Assembly: GCA_002305315.1 (NCBI GenBank)
Contig: DBQQ01000028.1
Coordinates: 1-27,032, forward strand
Length of the DNA: 27,032 bases
Origin: Clostridiales bacterium UBA1390
GTDB taxonomy: Bacteria > Bacillota > Clostridia > Lachnospirales > Bianqueaceae
Direction of reading: 5' to 3'
Below the pieces are notes generated by a model, which saw only the letters and a program-made list of their open reading frames with translations, made no database searches and had not been told where the DNA came from. A program made the position numbers and the translations under genes. Position 1 is the stretch's first letter. The number at the start of each line of letters is the position of its first letter. Below, piece after piece: positions 14,499-21,705 of the stretch.

Positions 14499-15930
14499 GT
14501 AAACACTCCCTCTCTAACCACTCTTCTAGTTCCTGCAGTGAATCCACGCGGATCCCCTGCCTCGCCTCCCACTCCAGGAGGATATCCTCGCCAAAATCGT
14601 GCAATACCAGCGCATCCACCAGTTTATGCGTAAATTCTTTCGTATCCTCCCGGCAAAAGCACCGTGTAAGTTCCGCATCACAGCGAAACAGCTCAAATAT
14701 AATCGGCGGCCATTCATAGGTTTCTGCCGCCAAGCAGGCATCCGCCCAGTCCAGGATACAGAGGCTCCCATCCTCGCACACCAGCACATTCTCTCCTGTC
14801 AGATCCCCATGCACCAACACGGTCGGCATCGCTCTATATGACTCCGCAATACGCGTCTGCCGCTGTCTGAAATCCGTCTGAAGCAGCTGGGGCAGCCGAC
14901 GAATCCGCGGGCTCTCTATGGCCCTCTTCACGTAATCCATCGCCGGAAGCGCCCCGTCCGGCTGATGGATCTTTGCAAGCACACGGTGAAGCGCTTCCAC
15001 AAAAGCAGCCTTCTGCGGCTGGCTCCAGGACCGAATCGCCTCTCCCGCTTCTTCTCCCTCGATATATTCCTGGATCAGATAGCGAAACGTATACCGGTCA
15101 CGGATGCTTCCCCATCCCAGAAGCCGGGGAATCGGGATCCGCCCTGCCCATGTCTCAAGCAAATGCCTTTCTGTCTCCTCATCAACACGCGTATCTAAGC
15201 CGCTCTCTATGGGGGCAAAGATCTTCATCACCTTGTCCCCTGCCCGGAAAACCGCATTGGTTCCCGGCGTCAGATGGGCGTATTCTTCGGGCCGCCGGAT
15301 CCTCTCCCTGTCCAGGATGCGATCCATGAGCGGCCTGAATGCCGAAAGGTCTTGAAATACCTTGGCCCAGCCAGTCCACTCCTGTATCTCCCGCTTGAAG
15401 CAATCGGCTCGGTACGCCATGAGCAGACAGTCCACATAACGCCCCTCATGCCATTCATGGGATGGCAACGTTTTTATGGCCCGGAATCCACAGCGTTCAT
15501 AGCAGCGAATCGCCCGGGGATTATCCACATGCGGATCCAACAGAACCACCTGGGCGCCCCGCTCCTCTATCAGCGTATCGAGCGCCAGACTGATCAGCCG
15601 GCGGCCATTTCCCTGGTTCCAATATTCCGGTGCAATCCACTGATCCATGGCGTATATGCGCTCTTCTGTTCCCTCGTATTCGTATTCCGCGCGATCCGCC
15701 ACGTAGCACTGCATATATCCTATGGGCACCTGGTCATATTCCAGAATATGGCGCTCCATGTCTGCTTCCTCTTCTTCATAGAAATGGCGCTGGATCCATG
15801 CCTCGCTCACACTGGCATCCCGCCCCTCATAGTATTCCAGAATCCGCGGGTCCGTAAGCCATCCATACAGCAAGGGGGCATCCTCCGCGCGAAGTGGCCG
15901 TATGCCCCAGTGTTCTTTTTGTACTCGCAT
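14491..15930 (-). CDS. GNAT acetyltransferase fused to aminoglycoside phosphotransferase-like kinase
   Basis: 479 residues from ATG 15930, chosen because AAGGAG lies 5 nt upstream. Residues 1-175 are a GNAT domain close to the AAC(6')-Ie type: YAMDQWIAPEYWNQGNGRR (93-111, acetyl-CoA loop Q106-G107-N108-G109) and DPHVDNPRAIRCYERCGF (132-149). Residues about 200-479 are an APH/choline-kinase fold: K236 candidate ATP lysine, HGDLTGEN (374-381, catalytic D376 and N381) and LDWAD with metal-binding D394. AAC(6')-Ie/APH(2'')-Ia has the same order and the same length of 479, but its kinase half has a different catalytic loop (HNDF type), so the kinase here belongs to another branch. Aminoglycosides are likely but unproven substrates. 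Confidence 0.85.
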   Translation of the reverse strand: MRVQKEHWGIRPLRAEDAPLLYGWLTDPRILEYYEGRDASVSEAWIQRHFYEEEEADMERHILEYDQVPIGYMQCYVADRAEYEYEGTEERIYAMDQWIAPEYWNQGNGRRLISLALDTLIEERGAQVVLLDPHVDNPRAIRCYERCGFRAIKTLPSHEWHEGRYVDCLLMAYRADCFKREIQEWTGWAKVFQDLSAFRPLMDRILDRERIRRPEEYAHLTPGTNAVFRAGDKVMKIFAPIESGLDTRVDEETERHLLETWAGRIPIPRLLGWGSIRDRYTFRYLIQEYIEGEEAGEAIRSWSQPQKAAFVEALHRVLAKIHQPDGALPAMDYVKRAIESPRIRRLPQLLQTDFRQRQTRIAESYRAMPTVLVHGDLTGENVLVCEDGSLCILDWADACLAAETYEWPPIIFELFRCDAELTRCFCREDTKEFTHKLVDALVLHDFGEDILLEWEARQGIRVDSLQELEEWLERECLHG

Positions 15931-15946
15931 GTTTTCTCCTTGACAC

Positions 15947-15976
15947 AAAAGTAGCCGGCGGCCATGGCCGCCGACT
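15947..15976 (-). terminator. Hairpin between pgi and the GNAT-APH gene
   Basis: An 18-bp perfect palindrome CGGCGGCCATGGCCGCCG (15956-15973) extended by AGT/ACT, followed on the minus strand by TTTT. It is a GC-rich terminator with a short U-tract. No promoter is visible between it and the GNAT-APH start, so that operon may depend on read-through. Confidence 0.75.
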
Positions 15977-15988
15977 ATTCTGCCATTA

Positions 15989-17425
15989 TCAGATCATATA
16001 TTTTGCTTCCGGCTGCGGACGACTATCCAGCTCTTCCTTCACCTTCTCATATCCAGGTCTTCCAAACATGGCGTACGTGGCGTTCTTGCCGCCTTCCACG
16101 CCGGGTTGGTCAAACGCATTGATATGCAGCAGCTCACCGCCTACTGCGGTAGCTACCTCAAACAGATACATCAACTCGCCCACCGTGAAGGCATTCACCT
16201 CTGGCAACGTCAGCGTCATGTTCATCTTGCCCGCCTTCAGAAGAGCATATTCTGTAGCCATCTGCTCCGTCTGGATCAGCTGATTCTGCGTGGCTCCGCC
16301 CAGGAAGCCCAGAGACGGCACATCCTGATAGGTCTTGGGAATCGTGATCGTTTCTTTATAACGATCCACGCCCAGGAAAACAATCATCTTATCGAACGGG
16401 CCCTCTGCATACAATTGTACCTGAGAATGCTGATCGGTCACACCCAGTGACTTCACCGGCGTCTGTCCCACATGAACCACATTGCCGTCCAGATCGAACT
16501 TCTTGCCCAGAGACTCCGCCCAAAGCTGTGCAAACCAATCCGACATGTACTTCAGCGAATCCGCGTAGGGCATCATTACCTGAATGTTCTTGCCCTTCTG
16601 CATGGCCGCGTAACTCAGGATGCCATACATATAACCGATGTTGCGGTACGTATCCTCCTCCTGACACAGCGTATCCATATAGGCCGCGCCCGCCAGCAGT
16701 TCTTTGATATCGATCCCCGTCATCGCCGCCGGCAGCAAGCCTACCGGAGTCAGCTCTGAGAAACGGCCACCTACGCCTGCAGGGATGACGAAACTCTTAT
16801 AGCCTTCCTGTTCACAGATCGGACGAAGGTTGCCCTTCACTGCATCCGTTGTGCATACGATATGCTTGGCCGCTTCCTCCTTGCCCAGCTTCTCCTCCAG
16901 CATCTCTTTAATGATCATGAACTGACTCATGGTCTCCGAGGTGCCGCCAGACTTGGACACGACATTGAACAGGCTCTTCGCGGGATCAATGATATCAAAC
17001 AGATACACCAATCGTTCCGGATCTACGTTATCTGCCACATAAAACTTAGGCCAGCCGCCGCGCTTCTCCCTGGGCAGCTCATTATAAAACGGATGATTCA
17101 CCGCCTGCTGCAATGCGATGGGCCCCAGCGCGCTGCCGCCGATTCCCAGCACTACAAACGCCTCAAACTCGTCCTTCACCGACTCTGCATACTGGATGAT
17201 ATCTTCCACCACATCATCCTGATTGTACGGCAGATCTCTCCAATCCATCCCGCCATTCTTACGCTTCTCCACCATGGCTTTCTCCATAGCGTCAATCTTA
17301 CCGGCCAGCTTCGCCAAATCTGCCTCTTCGAGTCCTTCTTCACCTACGAACTTCTTCATCATGTTGTTAAAGTTCAGACGAATCTTCATCGACTTTTTGA
17401 AATCTTCCTGCAAATACCTGTCCAT
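15989..17425 (-). CDS. pgi: Glucose-6-phosphate isomerase
   Basis: 478 residues from ATG 17425, selected because AGGAGG lies 9 nt upstream; a GTG three codons earlier would overlap that site. It interconverts glucose-6-phosphate and fructose-6-phosphate in glycolysis in the cytoplasm. Visible motifs are VVLGIGGSALGP, the sugar-phosphate binding VVSKSGGTSETMSQF, and AFDQPGVEGGK, the counterpart of the DQ(W/F)GVELGK signature, here with proline and glycine substitutions. The length is nearer the shorter Firmicutes form than the 550-residue proteobacterial form. It is the first gene of a run that continues, past a hairpin, into the GNAT-APH gene. Confidence 0.95.
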   Translation of the reverse strand: MDRYLQEDFKKSMKIRLNFNNMMKKFVGEEGLEEADLAKLAGKIDAMEKAMVEKRKNGGMDWRDLPYNQDDVVEDIIQYAESVKDEFEAFVVLGIGGSALGPIALQQAVNHPFYNELPREKRGGWPKFYVADNVDPERLVYLFDIIDPAKSLFNVVSKSGGTSETMSQFMIIKEMLEEKLGKEEAAKHIVCTTDAVKGNLRPICEQEGYKSFVIPAGVGGRFSELTPVGLLPAAMTGIDIKELLAGAAYMDTLCQEEDTYRNIGYMYGILSYAAMQKGKNIQVMMPYADSLKYMSDWFAQLWAESLGKKFDLDGNVVHVGQTPVKSLGVTDQHSQVQLYAEGPFDKMIVFLGVDRYKETITIPKTYQDVPSLGFLGGATQNQLIQTEQMATEYALLKAGKMNMTLTLPEVNAFTVGELMYLFEVATAVGGELLHINAFDQPGVEGGKNATYAMFGRPGYEKVKEELDSRPQPEAKYMI

Positions 17426-17482
17426 TGGAATCACCCTCCTAGAATACTTGCATACAAACCCATCCGCAAAGGAGTGACCCTC

Positions 17483-18538
17483 ATGCAGCTTCTGAAATCC
17501 GGCATCCTCTGCCTGGCCCTATGGACTCTCTGTATACTATTGGGCACGGGATCCTTATCCTGGCTGCTCGACGCGCTGAGTCCGCTTGCAATGACTATCT
17601 GTATTATATACCTTCTTCAACCCTTCGTCAATAACCTACAAGAGTTTTCTTCCCTTCCTCGCTCAATTTGTATACTTTTGATTTTTCTGTCCTTAGTTGG
17701 CATTCTGCTTTTCTTTCTGTTTCTGTTGCTGCCTCGTCTATCGGACGCCTTCTCCCGTCTTCTTCGCGTCGACTGGACCGCTCTTCTTCGCCACCCATTT
17801 CTGCAGACACTAGCTGCCTATCTGCCGCTCGAAGACTGGCTGGGACGCCTGCCCCAACTGCTGGGCAACTTACTCGCCCCTCTGCTGCGCTTATCCACCT
17901 CGGTCATCCAATGGGTCGGCAACCTCTTCATGGCTTTCTGTATCGCCTACTATGCTCTGAAAGAGTCCCGGGATCTTGGTTGCAGCATAGCCCGCTATAT
18001 CCTGCGTCTCCTGCCGCAGAAAGCAGCCGCCCTTCTCCTGAACCTGTTGGACATTCTGGATCAGTGTCTCTCTGCCTATCTGCGGGGACGGTGCCAGATC
18101 AGCCTATTACTCATGGCCGCCGTCAGCCTTCTTCTCTTTTGTCTGTCCTGGATCCTGCGAATGGATCTGCCGTCTCCTCTGCTCTTCGGCGTCATCATCG
18201 GACTGACCAATCTCATTCCTCTCGTCGGCCCCTTTCTGGGAACCGGCTTGTGTCTGCTGTTAGCACTGCTGCAGGGACTGCCGCAGATGCTTCTGGTGCT
18301 CGCCATATCGCTGGGTGCTCAAGTCTGGGATAATCTGTATCTGACACCGCGCCTGGGCGCCCCCTTCGGCTTATCCCCCTTCTGGATCCTCTTAGGCGTC
18401 AGTCCCCTGGGGATCCTGTGGGGGGTCTGGGGCATGCTTTTTTCGATCCCTGTTCTGGGATCCATCGCCCAAATCTGGCGAAGGCTCCAGACGGAAAAAG
18501 ATTTTTTATGGAAGGTTCCCGACCGTTTCCGTTCTTGA
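17483..18538 (+). CDS. AI-2E family (UPF0118) membrane protein
   Basis: 351 residues from ATG 17483 with GGAG 8 nt upstream; the longer open frame to the left lies inside pgi and is ignored. About eight hydrophobic segments, with a Leu-rich composition and the family motif [24 protein letters not shown] near residues 230-255. The family includes TqsA and YtvI-like proteins, proposed exporters of autoinducer-2 or Na+/H+-type transporters, so the substrate is open. It is divergent from pgi with only 57 nt between the start codons. The upp promoter overlaps its last codons. Confidence 0.85.
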   Translation: MQLLKSGILCLALWTLCILLGTGSLSWLLDALSPLAMTICIIYLLQPFVNNLQEFSSLPRSICILLIFLSLVGILLFFLFLLLPRLSDAFSRLLRVDWTALLRHPFLQTLAAYLPLEDWLGRLPQLLGNLLAPLLRLSTSVIQWVGNLFMAFCIAYYALKESRDLGCSIARYILRLLPQKAAALLLNLLDILDQCLSAYLRGRCQISLLLMAAVSLLLFCLSWILRMDLPSPLLFGVIIGLTNLIPLVGPFLGTGLCLLLALLQGLPQMLLVLAISLGAQVWDNLYLTPRLGAPFGLSPFWILLGVSPLGILWGVWGMLFSIPVLGSIAQIWRRLQTEKDFLWKVPDRFRS

Positions 18539-18563
18539 CACCATCCTCCAAAGGGAGTATGAT
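18535..18563 (+). promoter_or_regulatory. Promoter of upp
   Basis: TTGACA (18535-18540) and TATGAT (18558-18563) with an exact 17-nt spacer. The -35 box contains the stop codon of the preceding gene. I see no PyrR-type or terminator-antiterminator leader in the short stretch up to the upp start. Confidence 0.85.
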
Positions 18564-18591
18564 AGGGAAAAATAGATCAGGAGGTATTCTC

Positions 18592-19221
18592 ATGTCCATA
18601 TTACACATTTTAGATCATCCCCTATTGCAGCATAAGCTGACTTGGCTGCGCAATCAGGAAACCGGTTCTCGGGATTTTCGCCAGCTTACCCGGGAGATTG
18701 CCATGCTCATGACCTATGAGATCACCCGGGATTTCCCGCTGACGCCGATAGAGATTGAGACTCCGCTCTGCAAAACCACGTCCATGGTGCTTGCAGGCAA
18801 AAAGGTCGCCATTGTGCCGATCTTACGCGCCGGCCTTGGCATGGTGGACGGCGTGCTGGATGTCATCCCCAACGCAAAGGTAGGACATATCGGACTGTAC
18901 CGCAATGAAGAAACATTGGAACCCGTGAAATACTATTTCAAGCTGCCCAAGGATATAGATAAGCGTACTGTCATCGTGACAGAACCGATGCTGGCTACCG
19001 GCGGTTCTCTCATTGCCGCGGTCTCCATGCTGAAGGAAGAAGGAATCCACGATATCAAGGTCATGAGTCTTGTCGTCGCTGAACCTGGTATTAAGGCCCT
19101 GGAAGCTGTCCATCCGGATATCTCTGTCTACTGCGTCGGATATGATCCGAAACTGAATGAGCATGGCTATATCACACCGGGTCTAGGAGATGCCGGTGAC
19201 CGCCTCTTCGGCACCAAATAA
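18592..19221 (+). CDS. upp: Uracil phosphoribosyltransferase
   Basis: 209 residues, ATG 18592 with AGGAGGT 7 nt upstream. It makes UMP from uracil and PRPP (pyrimidine salvage, cytoplasm). The family length is matched. Motifs are [20 protein letters not shown] near residues 78-97 and the PRPP loop [10 protein letters not shown]; the usual aspartate before PMLATGG is glutamate here, a minor variation. The C-terminal uracil-binding [13 protein letters not shown] is intact. The stop codon abuts the stop of the convergent dipeptidase gene. Confidence 0.95.
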   Translation: MSILHILDHPLLQHKLTWLRNQETGSRDFRQLTREIAMLMTYEITRDFPLTPIEIETPLCKTTSMVLAGKKVAIVPILRAGLGMVDGVLDVIPNAKVGHIGLYRNEETLEPVKYYFKLPKDIDKRTVIVTEPMLATGGSLIAAVSMLKEEGIHDIKVMSLVVAEPGIKALEAVHPDISVYCVGYDPKLNEHGYITPGLGDAGDRLFGTK

Positions 19222-20205
19222 TCACAAAAGCTCCCGAAAGACGCGCATCACATTTTTATAGAAAACTTTTTCAATCTGGCTGGCAGAAAGACCATCCCTT
19301 CGGAGTCGTTCTGCCAGTTTCTGTATGCCATCACAGCCACCCCATTCCGGAGCCTTGCTGATGCCGTCATAGTCTGACCCGAGCCCCACAAGATCCTCTC
19401 CGCCTACTTTCATCAGATACTGTACATGTCTCGACATCTCCTCCAACGTGCCTGGATGCGCCCCCGTCCCGTCCTCATCCAAGAAGGCGGCGCAATAATT
19501 GATTCCTGTGATACCGCCGCGTTCCGCTAATGCGCGGATCATCTCATCCGTGAGGTTCCTCGGATGCGGACATACTGCTCTGGCATTAGAATGACTGGCG
19601 ATAAAAGGTTTTTTCGTATGCTCATACACATCCCAGAATCCTCGGTCTGACAGATGCGATACATCCACAATCATGCCGATCCGTTCCATTTCCTCCAGGA
19701 TCTCGATTCCTTTTTCTTTCAATCCATGCTCTCCTTCCGGTACGATGCCATGAGGATGATCCTTCTGGCTCCGGTTCGGATATGCCAGCTCGTTTTCAAA
19801 ATTCCAAGTCAGCGTCATCATCCGCACCCCCAGCCTGTACAGCGTGCGCAGAAACGCGGGATTCCCTTTGCAGGGCCCCCCTTCTTCTACCGAAAGAAGA
19901 CCGCACATATAGCCCGCTTCCCAATTCTGCAGAATCTCTTCATAGGAACGCACAGGGCGGATCCAGTCCTGATTGGCCTCCATCTGCCTCTCGAACAGAT
20001 CAATCTGCATCAGCGCTTCTTCCAGCGCATTCTCGGTATCCGGCGTATAGATAAAGGCCGCAAAGGTCTGCAGTCCATATTCTCCTCGGCGCATTTTCTC
20101 AAGGCTCACCATCCCCTCGTTCTCTCTGAGCGAGATTTCCTGCCCTTCCCTCTCTTGTTTCAATAGCACGCTCAAGGTATCGCAATGCATGTCAGCCACT
20201 CTCAT
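19222..20205 (-). CDS. Membrane dipeptidase family (peptidase M19)
   Basis: 327 residues. Zinc ligands of the renal dipeptidase family are in place: H7-x-D9 (MHCDT), E108 (VEEGG), H184 (DVSHLS) and H205 (ASHSNARAV). The family hydrolyses dipeptides, including some D-amino-acid-containing ones. There is no signal peptide, so it is cytoplasmic, as in many Firmicutes. ATG 20205 has a moderate AAGGA site about 11 nt away. It is transcribed from the promoter at 20242-20270 and ends flush against upp with no terminator between. Confidence 0.9.
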   Translation of the reverse strand: MRVADMHCDTLSVLLKQEREGQEISLRENEGMVSLEKMRRGEYGLQTFAAFIYTPDTENALEEALMQIDLFERQMEANQDWIRPVRSYEEILQNWEAGYMCGLLSVEEGGPCKGNPAFLRTLYRLGVRMMTLTWNFENELAYPNRSQKDHPHGIVPEGEHGLKEKGIEILEEMERIGMIVDVSHLSDRGFWDVYEHTKKPFIASHSNARAVCPHPRNLTDEMIRALAERGGITGINYCAAFLDEDGTGAHPGTLEEMSRHVQYLMKVGGEDLVGLGSDYDGISKAPEWGGCDGIQKLAERLRRDGLSASQIEKVFYKNVMRVFRELL

Positions 20206-20241
20206 CCTGATCCCGTCCTTCCAGTTCTAACTTCGCTCTTC

Positions 20242-20270
20242 ATGATAGCACAGCTTCCATGAAAATACAA
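20242..20270 (-). promoter_or_regulatory. Promoter of the dipeptidase gene
   Basis: Minus strand TTGTAT (20265-20270) and TATCAT (20242-20247) with a 17-nt spacer, about 35 nt upstream of ATG 20205. Confidence 0.6.
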
Positions 20271-20357
20271 CCAAAATTGTAAATTTTTTTAATTTTCTGT
20301 TAAGTTTCCAGCCATTAGCCACCAAAAGAGCGACTATATAGGTTGGAGGTGATAATG

Positions 20358-21128
20358 ATGGATATTTTGAAAATGATCCAACGTCAAAATCAACTGATTC
20401 AAGAACTGAAAGCCCTTCCCAAAGGACGCCTTGTCTATCACGGCCCGCGTAACGCTTGCTGGCAATGCTACTGCAAGGAACAGAAGCGGCAGATCCAGAT
20501 CTACATTCGTCAGCGAGATCTGCCTGCTGCAGAAAAAGTTTTCCGACAAAAGATTCTGCTGGAAAAAGAATTGAAAGACATCCAGGCCCACTTCAAGACC
20601 TGCCCTGAGGAAGTGCAGCGTACCCTGGCACAAATGCGGCGTGATGAAGAGGAACACATGTTGGCATCGAGGAAGTACCACGGCGATCAGTATCGTCATC
20701 ACACCCTGCGCGGAGAATACGTGGCCTCTAAGTCTGAGGTTCTCCTGGCGGACTATCTGTATCTGCTACATATTCCCTACCAGTATGAACAGCCCCTGCG
20801 CCTGGGACGATCGACTTATTATCCTGATTTCACCCTGTATGTTCATGGCGCCGTCATCTATCTGGAACATTTTGGACTCATGGAGGATCCCTCCTATCAA
20901 ATCAACCAAAATGCCAAACTCGCCATCTACCGCAATTACGGGATTATCGAAGGGTTTAATCTGATCTGTACTTCTGAGGATCATGGCGCGATCGATATGC
21001 AGGTGATTGATCGTATCTTCCGTCAATGGGGTATCATCGGAAAAGACTGGGATGCGATTGCGGAACGGGATCAGCGGCGAATCCGGCAACGCCGAGAAAA
21101 AGCCAGGGAGAAATCTCAGGACACCTGA
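20358..21128 (+). CDS. PD-(D/E)XK-like nuclease-fold protein
   Basis: 256 residues from ATG 20358, with GGAGGT 7 nt upstream; ATG 20355 and TTG 20343 are alternatives. The N-terminal third (LPKGRLVYHG...YIRQRDLPAAE) matches a pattern I recall from unnamed Firmicutes proteins. The middle is a charged helical region. Residues about 125-190 have SKSEVLLADYL, then YYPDFTLYV, then IYLEHFGLMEDP, which fits the E...PD...(D/E)xK order of restriction-endonuclease-like folds; the last position is histidine, as in helicase-associated members with WEHxGMxDD. DNA cleavage is inference. It is followed at once by repeat array B. Confidence 0.65.
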   Translation: MDILKMIQRQNQLIQELKALPKGRLVYHGPRNACWQCYCKEQKRQIQIYIRQRDLPAAEKVFRQKILLEKELKDIQAHFKTCPEEVQRTLAQMRRDEEEHMLASRKYHGDQYRHHTLRGEYVASKSEVLLADYLYLLHIPYQYEQPLRLGRSTYYPDFTLYVHGAVIYLEHFGLMEDPSYQINQNAKLAIYRNYGIIEGFNLICTSEDHGAIDMQVIDRIFRQWGIIGKDWDAIAERDQRRIRQRREKAREKSQDT

Positions 21129-21254
21129 TTCTCATTACTCTCCCCGGGAAATTGTTACATCGCCCCTCGGACTAATGAGAAATCCGGGGCTTTTCTCATT
21201 AGTCTCCCCGGGAAATTGTTACATCTCTTCTCGGACTAATGAGAAATCCGGGGC
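21129..21254 (+). repeat. Array B of the 64-bp hairpin repeat (about two copies)
   Basis: GGAC landmarks lie at 21169 and 21233, 64 nt apart. The array opens with the right hairpin arm (TTCTCATTA at 21129) and closes with the left arm (GGACTAATGAGAAATCCGGG), so its ends are inverted repeats of each other. The full copy has a perfect 13-bp stem GACTAATGAGAAA/TTTCTCATTAGTC. It lies directly after the nuclease-like gene and just before the tRNA-Leu promoter. Confidence 0.9.
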
Positions 21255-21271
21255 AAATCACAAGAAAGCTA

Positions 21272-21300
21272 TTGACATTTCGACGGTTCTATAGTACAAT
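21272..21300 (+). promoter_or_regulatory. Promoter of the tRNA-Leu gene
   Basis: TTGACA (21272-21277) and TACAAT (21295-21300) with a 17-nt spacer, 23 nt before the tRNA. Confidence 0.85.
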
Positions 21301-21323
21301 GGAGAGCGTCCAAAGCTGGGCAT

Positions 21324-21410
21324 GCAGTTATGGCGGAATTGGTATACGCGCTAGACTAAGGATCTAGTGTCCATTTTAGCGACTTGTGGGTTCGAGTCCC
21401 ACTAACTGCA
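21324..21410 (+). tRNA. tRNA-Leu, anticodon AAG
   Basis: 87 nt class II tRNA. Acceptor GCAGTTA/TAACTGC, anticodon stem CTAGA/TCTAG with loop CTAAGGA giving anticodon AAG at 21358-21360, a long variable arm, and T arm GTGGG-TTCGAGT-CCCAC. CCA is not encoded: the discriminator A is followed by TAG. A34 would need conversion to inosine (TadA-type) to read CUU/CUC efficiently. Confidence 0.92.
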
Positions 21411-21413
21411 TAG

Positions 21414-21462
21414 AAAGAGCCATCGTTGATAGCAAAGACCTATCAAGCGATGGCTCTTTTTT
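21414..21462 (+). terminator. Terminator after tRNA-Leu
   Basis: Very long stem AAAGAGCCATCG-TTGATAG with loop CAAAGAC, paired with CTATCAA-g-CGATGGCTCTTT and followed by T residues. Confidence 0.92.
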
Positions 21463-21558
21463 CATAAAAATACGGTCATTCGTATAAGATGGCCGTGAAT
21501 CCTTTGGGATATCTCCTTATCTTTCAAAAGATCCATCCCACTACTTTCTCCGCTAAGC

Positions 21559-21607
21559 AAAAAGCTGGATAAAGATCGGACATCTCAGTCCGTGCCTTTA
21601 TCCAGCT
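21559..21607 (-). terminator. Terminator after the second aldo/keto reductase gene
   Basis: Outer stem AGCTGGATAAAG (21563-21574) with CTTTATCCAGCT (21596-21607) and an inner GGAC/GTCC stem. On the minus strand it ends in TTTTT. It lies about 100 nt past the reductase stop; the stretch between holds nothing else I recognise. Confidence 0.85.
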
Positions 21608-21705
21608 CCTCATTTCTTATGAATGATTTGCCCTCCGAGCAACTATGTTGATAGTAGCATATATCTTTTACTGTGTCAAGCAAAAAATTCAGAAAAATCA
21701 AGCAT

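Noticed and set aside
16862..17482. Longer N-terminus for the AI-2E family protein
   Set aside because: The upstream extension is antisense to pgi. ATG 17483 has a good binding site and begins at the first membrane helix.
18564..18591. Pyrimidine-responsive leader before upp
   Set aside because: The leader is about 22 nt, too short for an attenuator, and has no hairpin.
20358..21128. RAYT-type transposase partner of the repeats
   Set aside because: RAYT proteins have HUH motifs and a catalytic tyrosine; none is visible here. The fold looks like PD-(D/E)XK instead.
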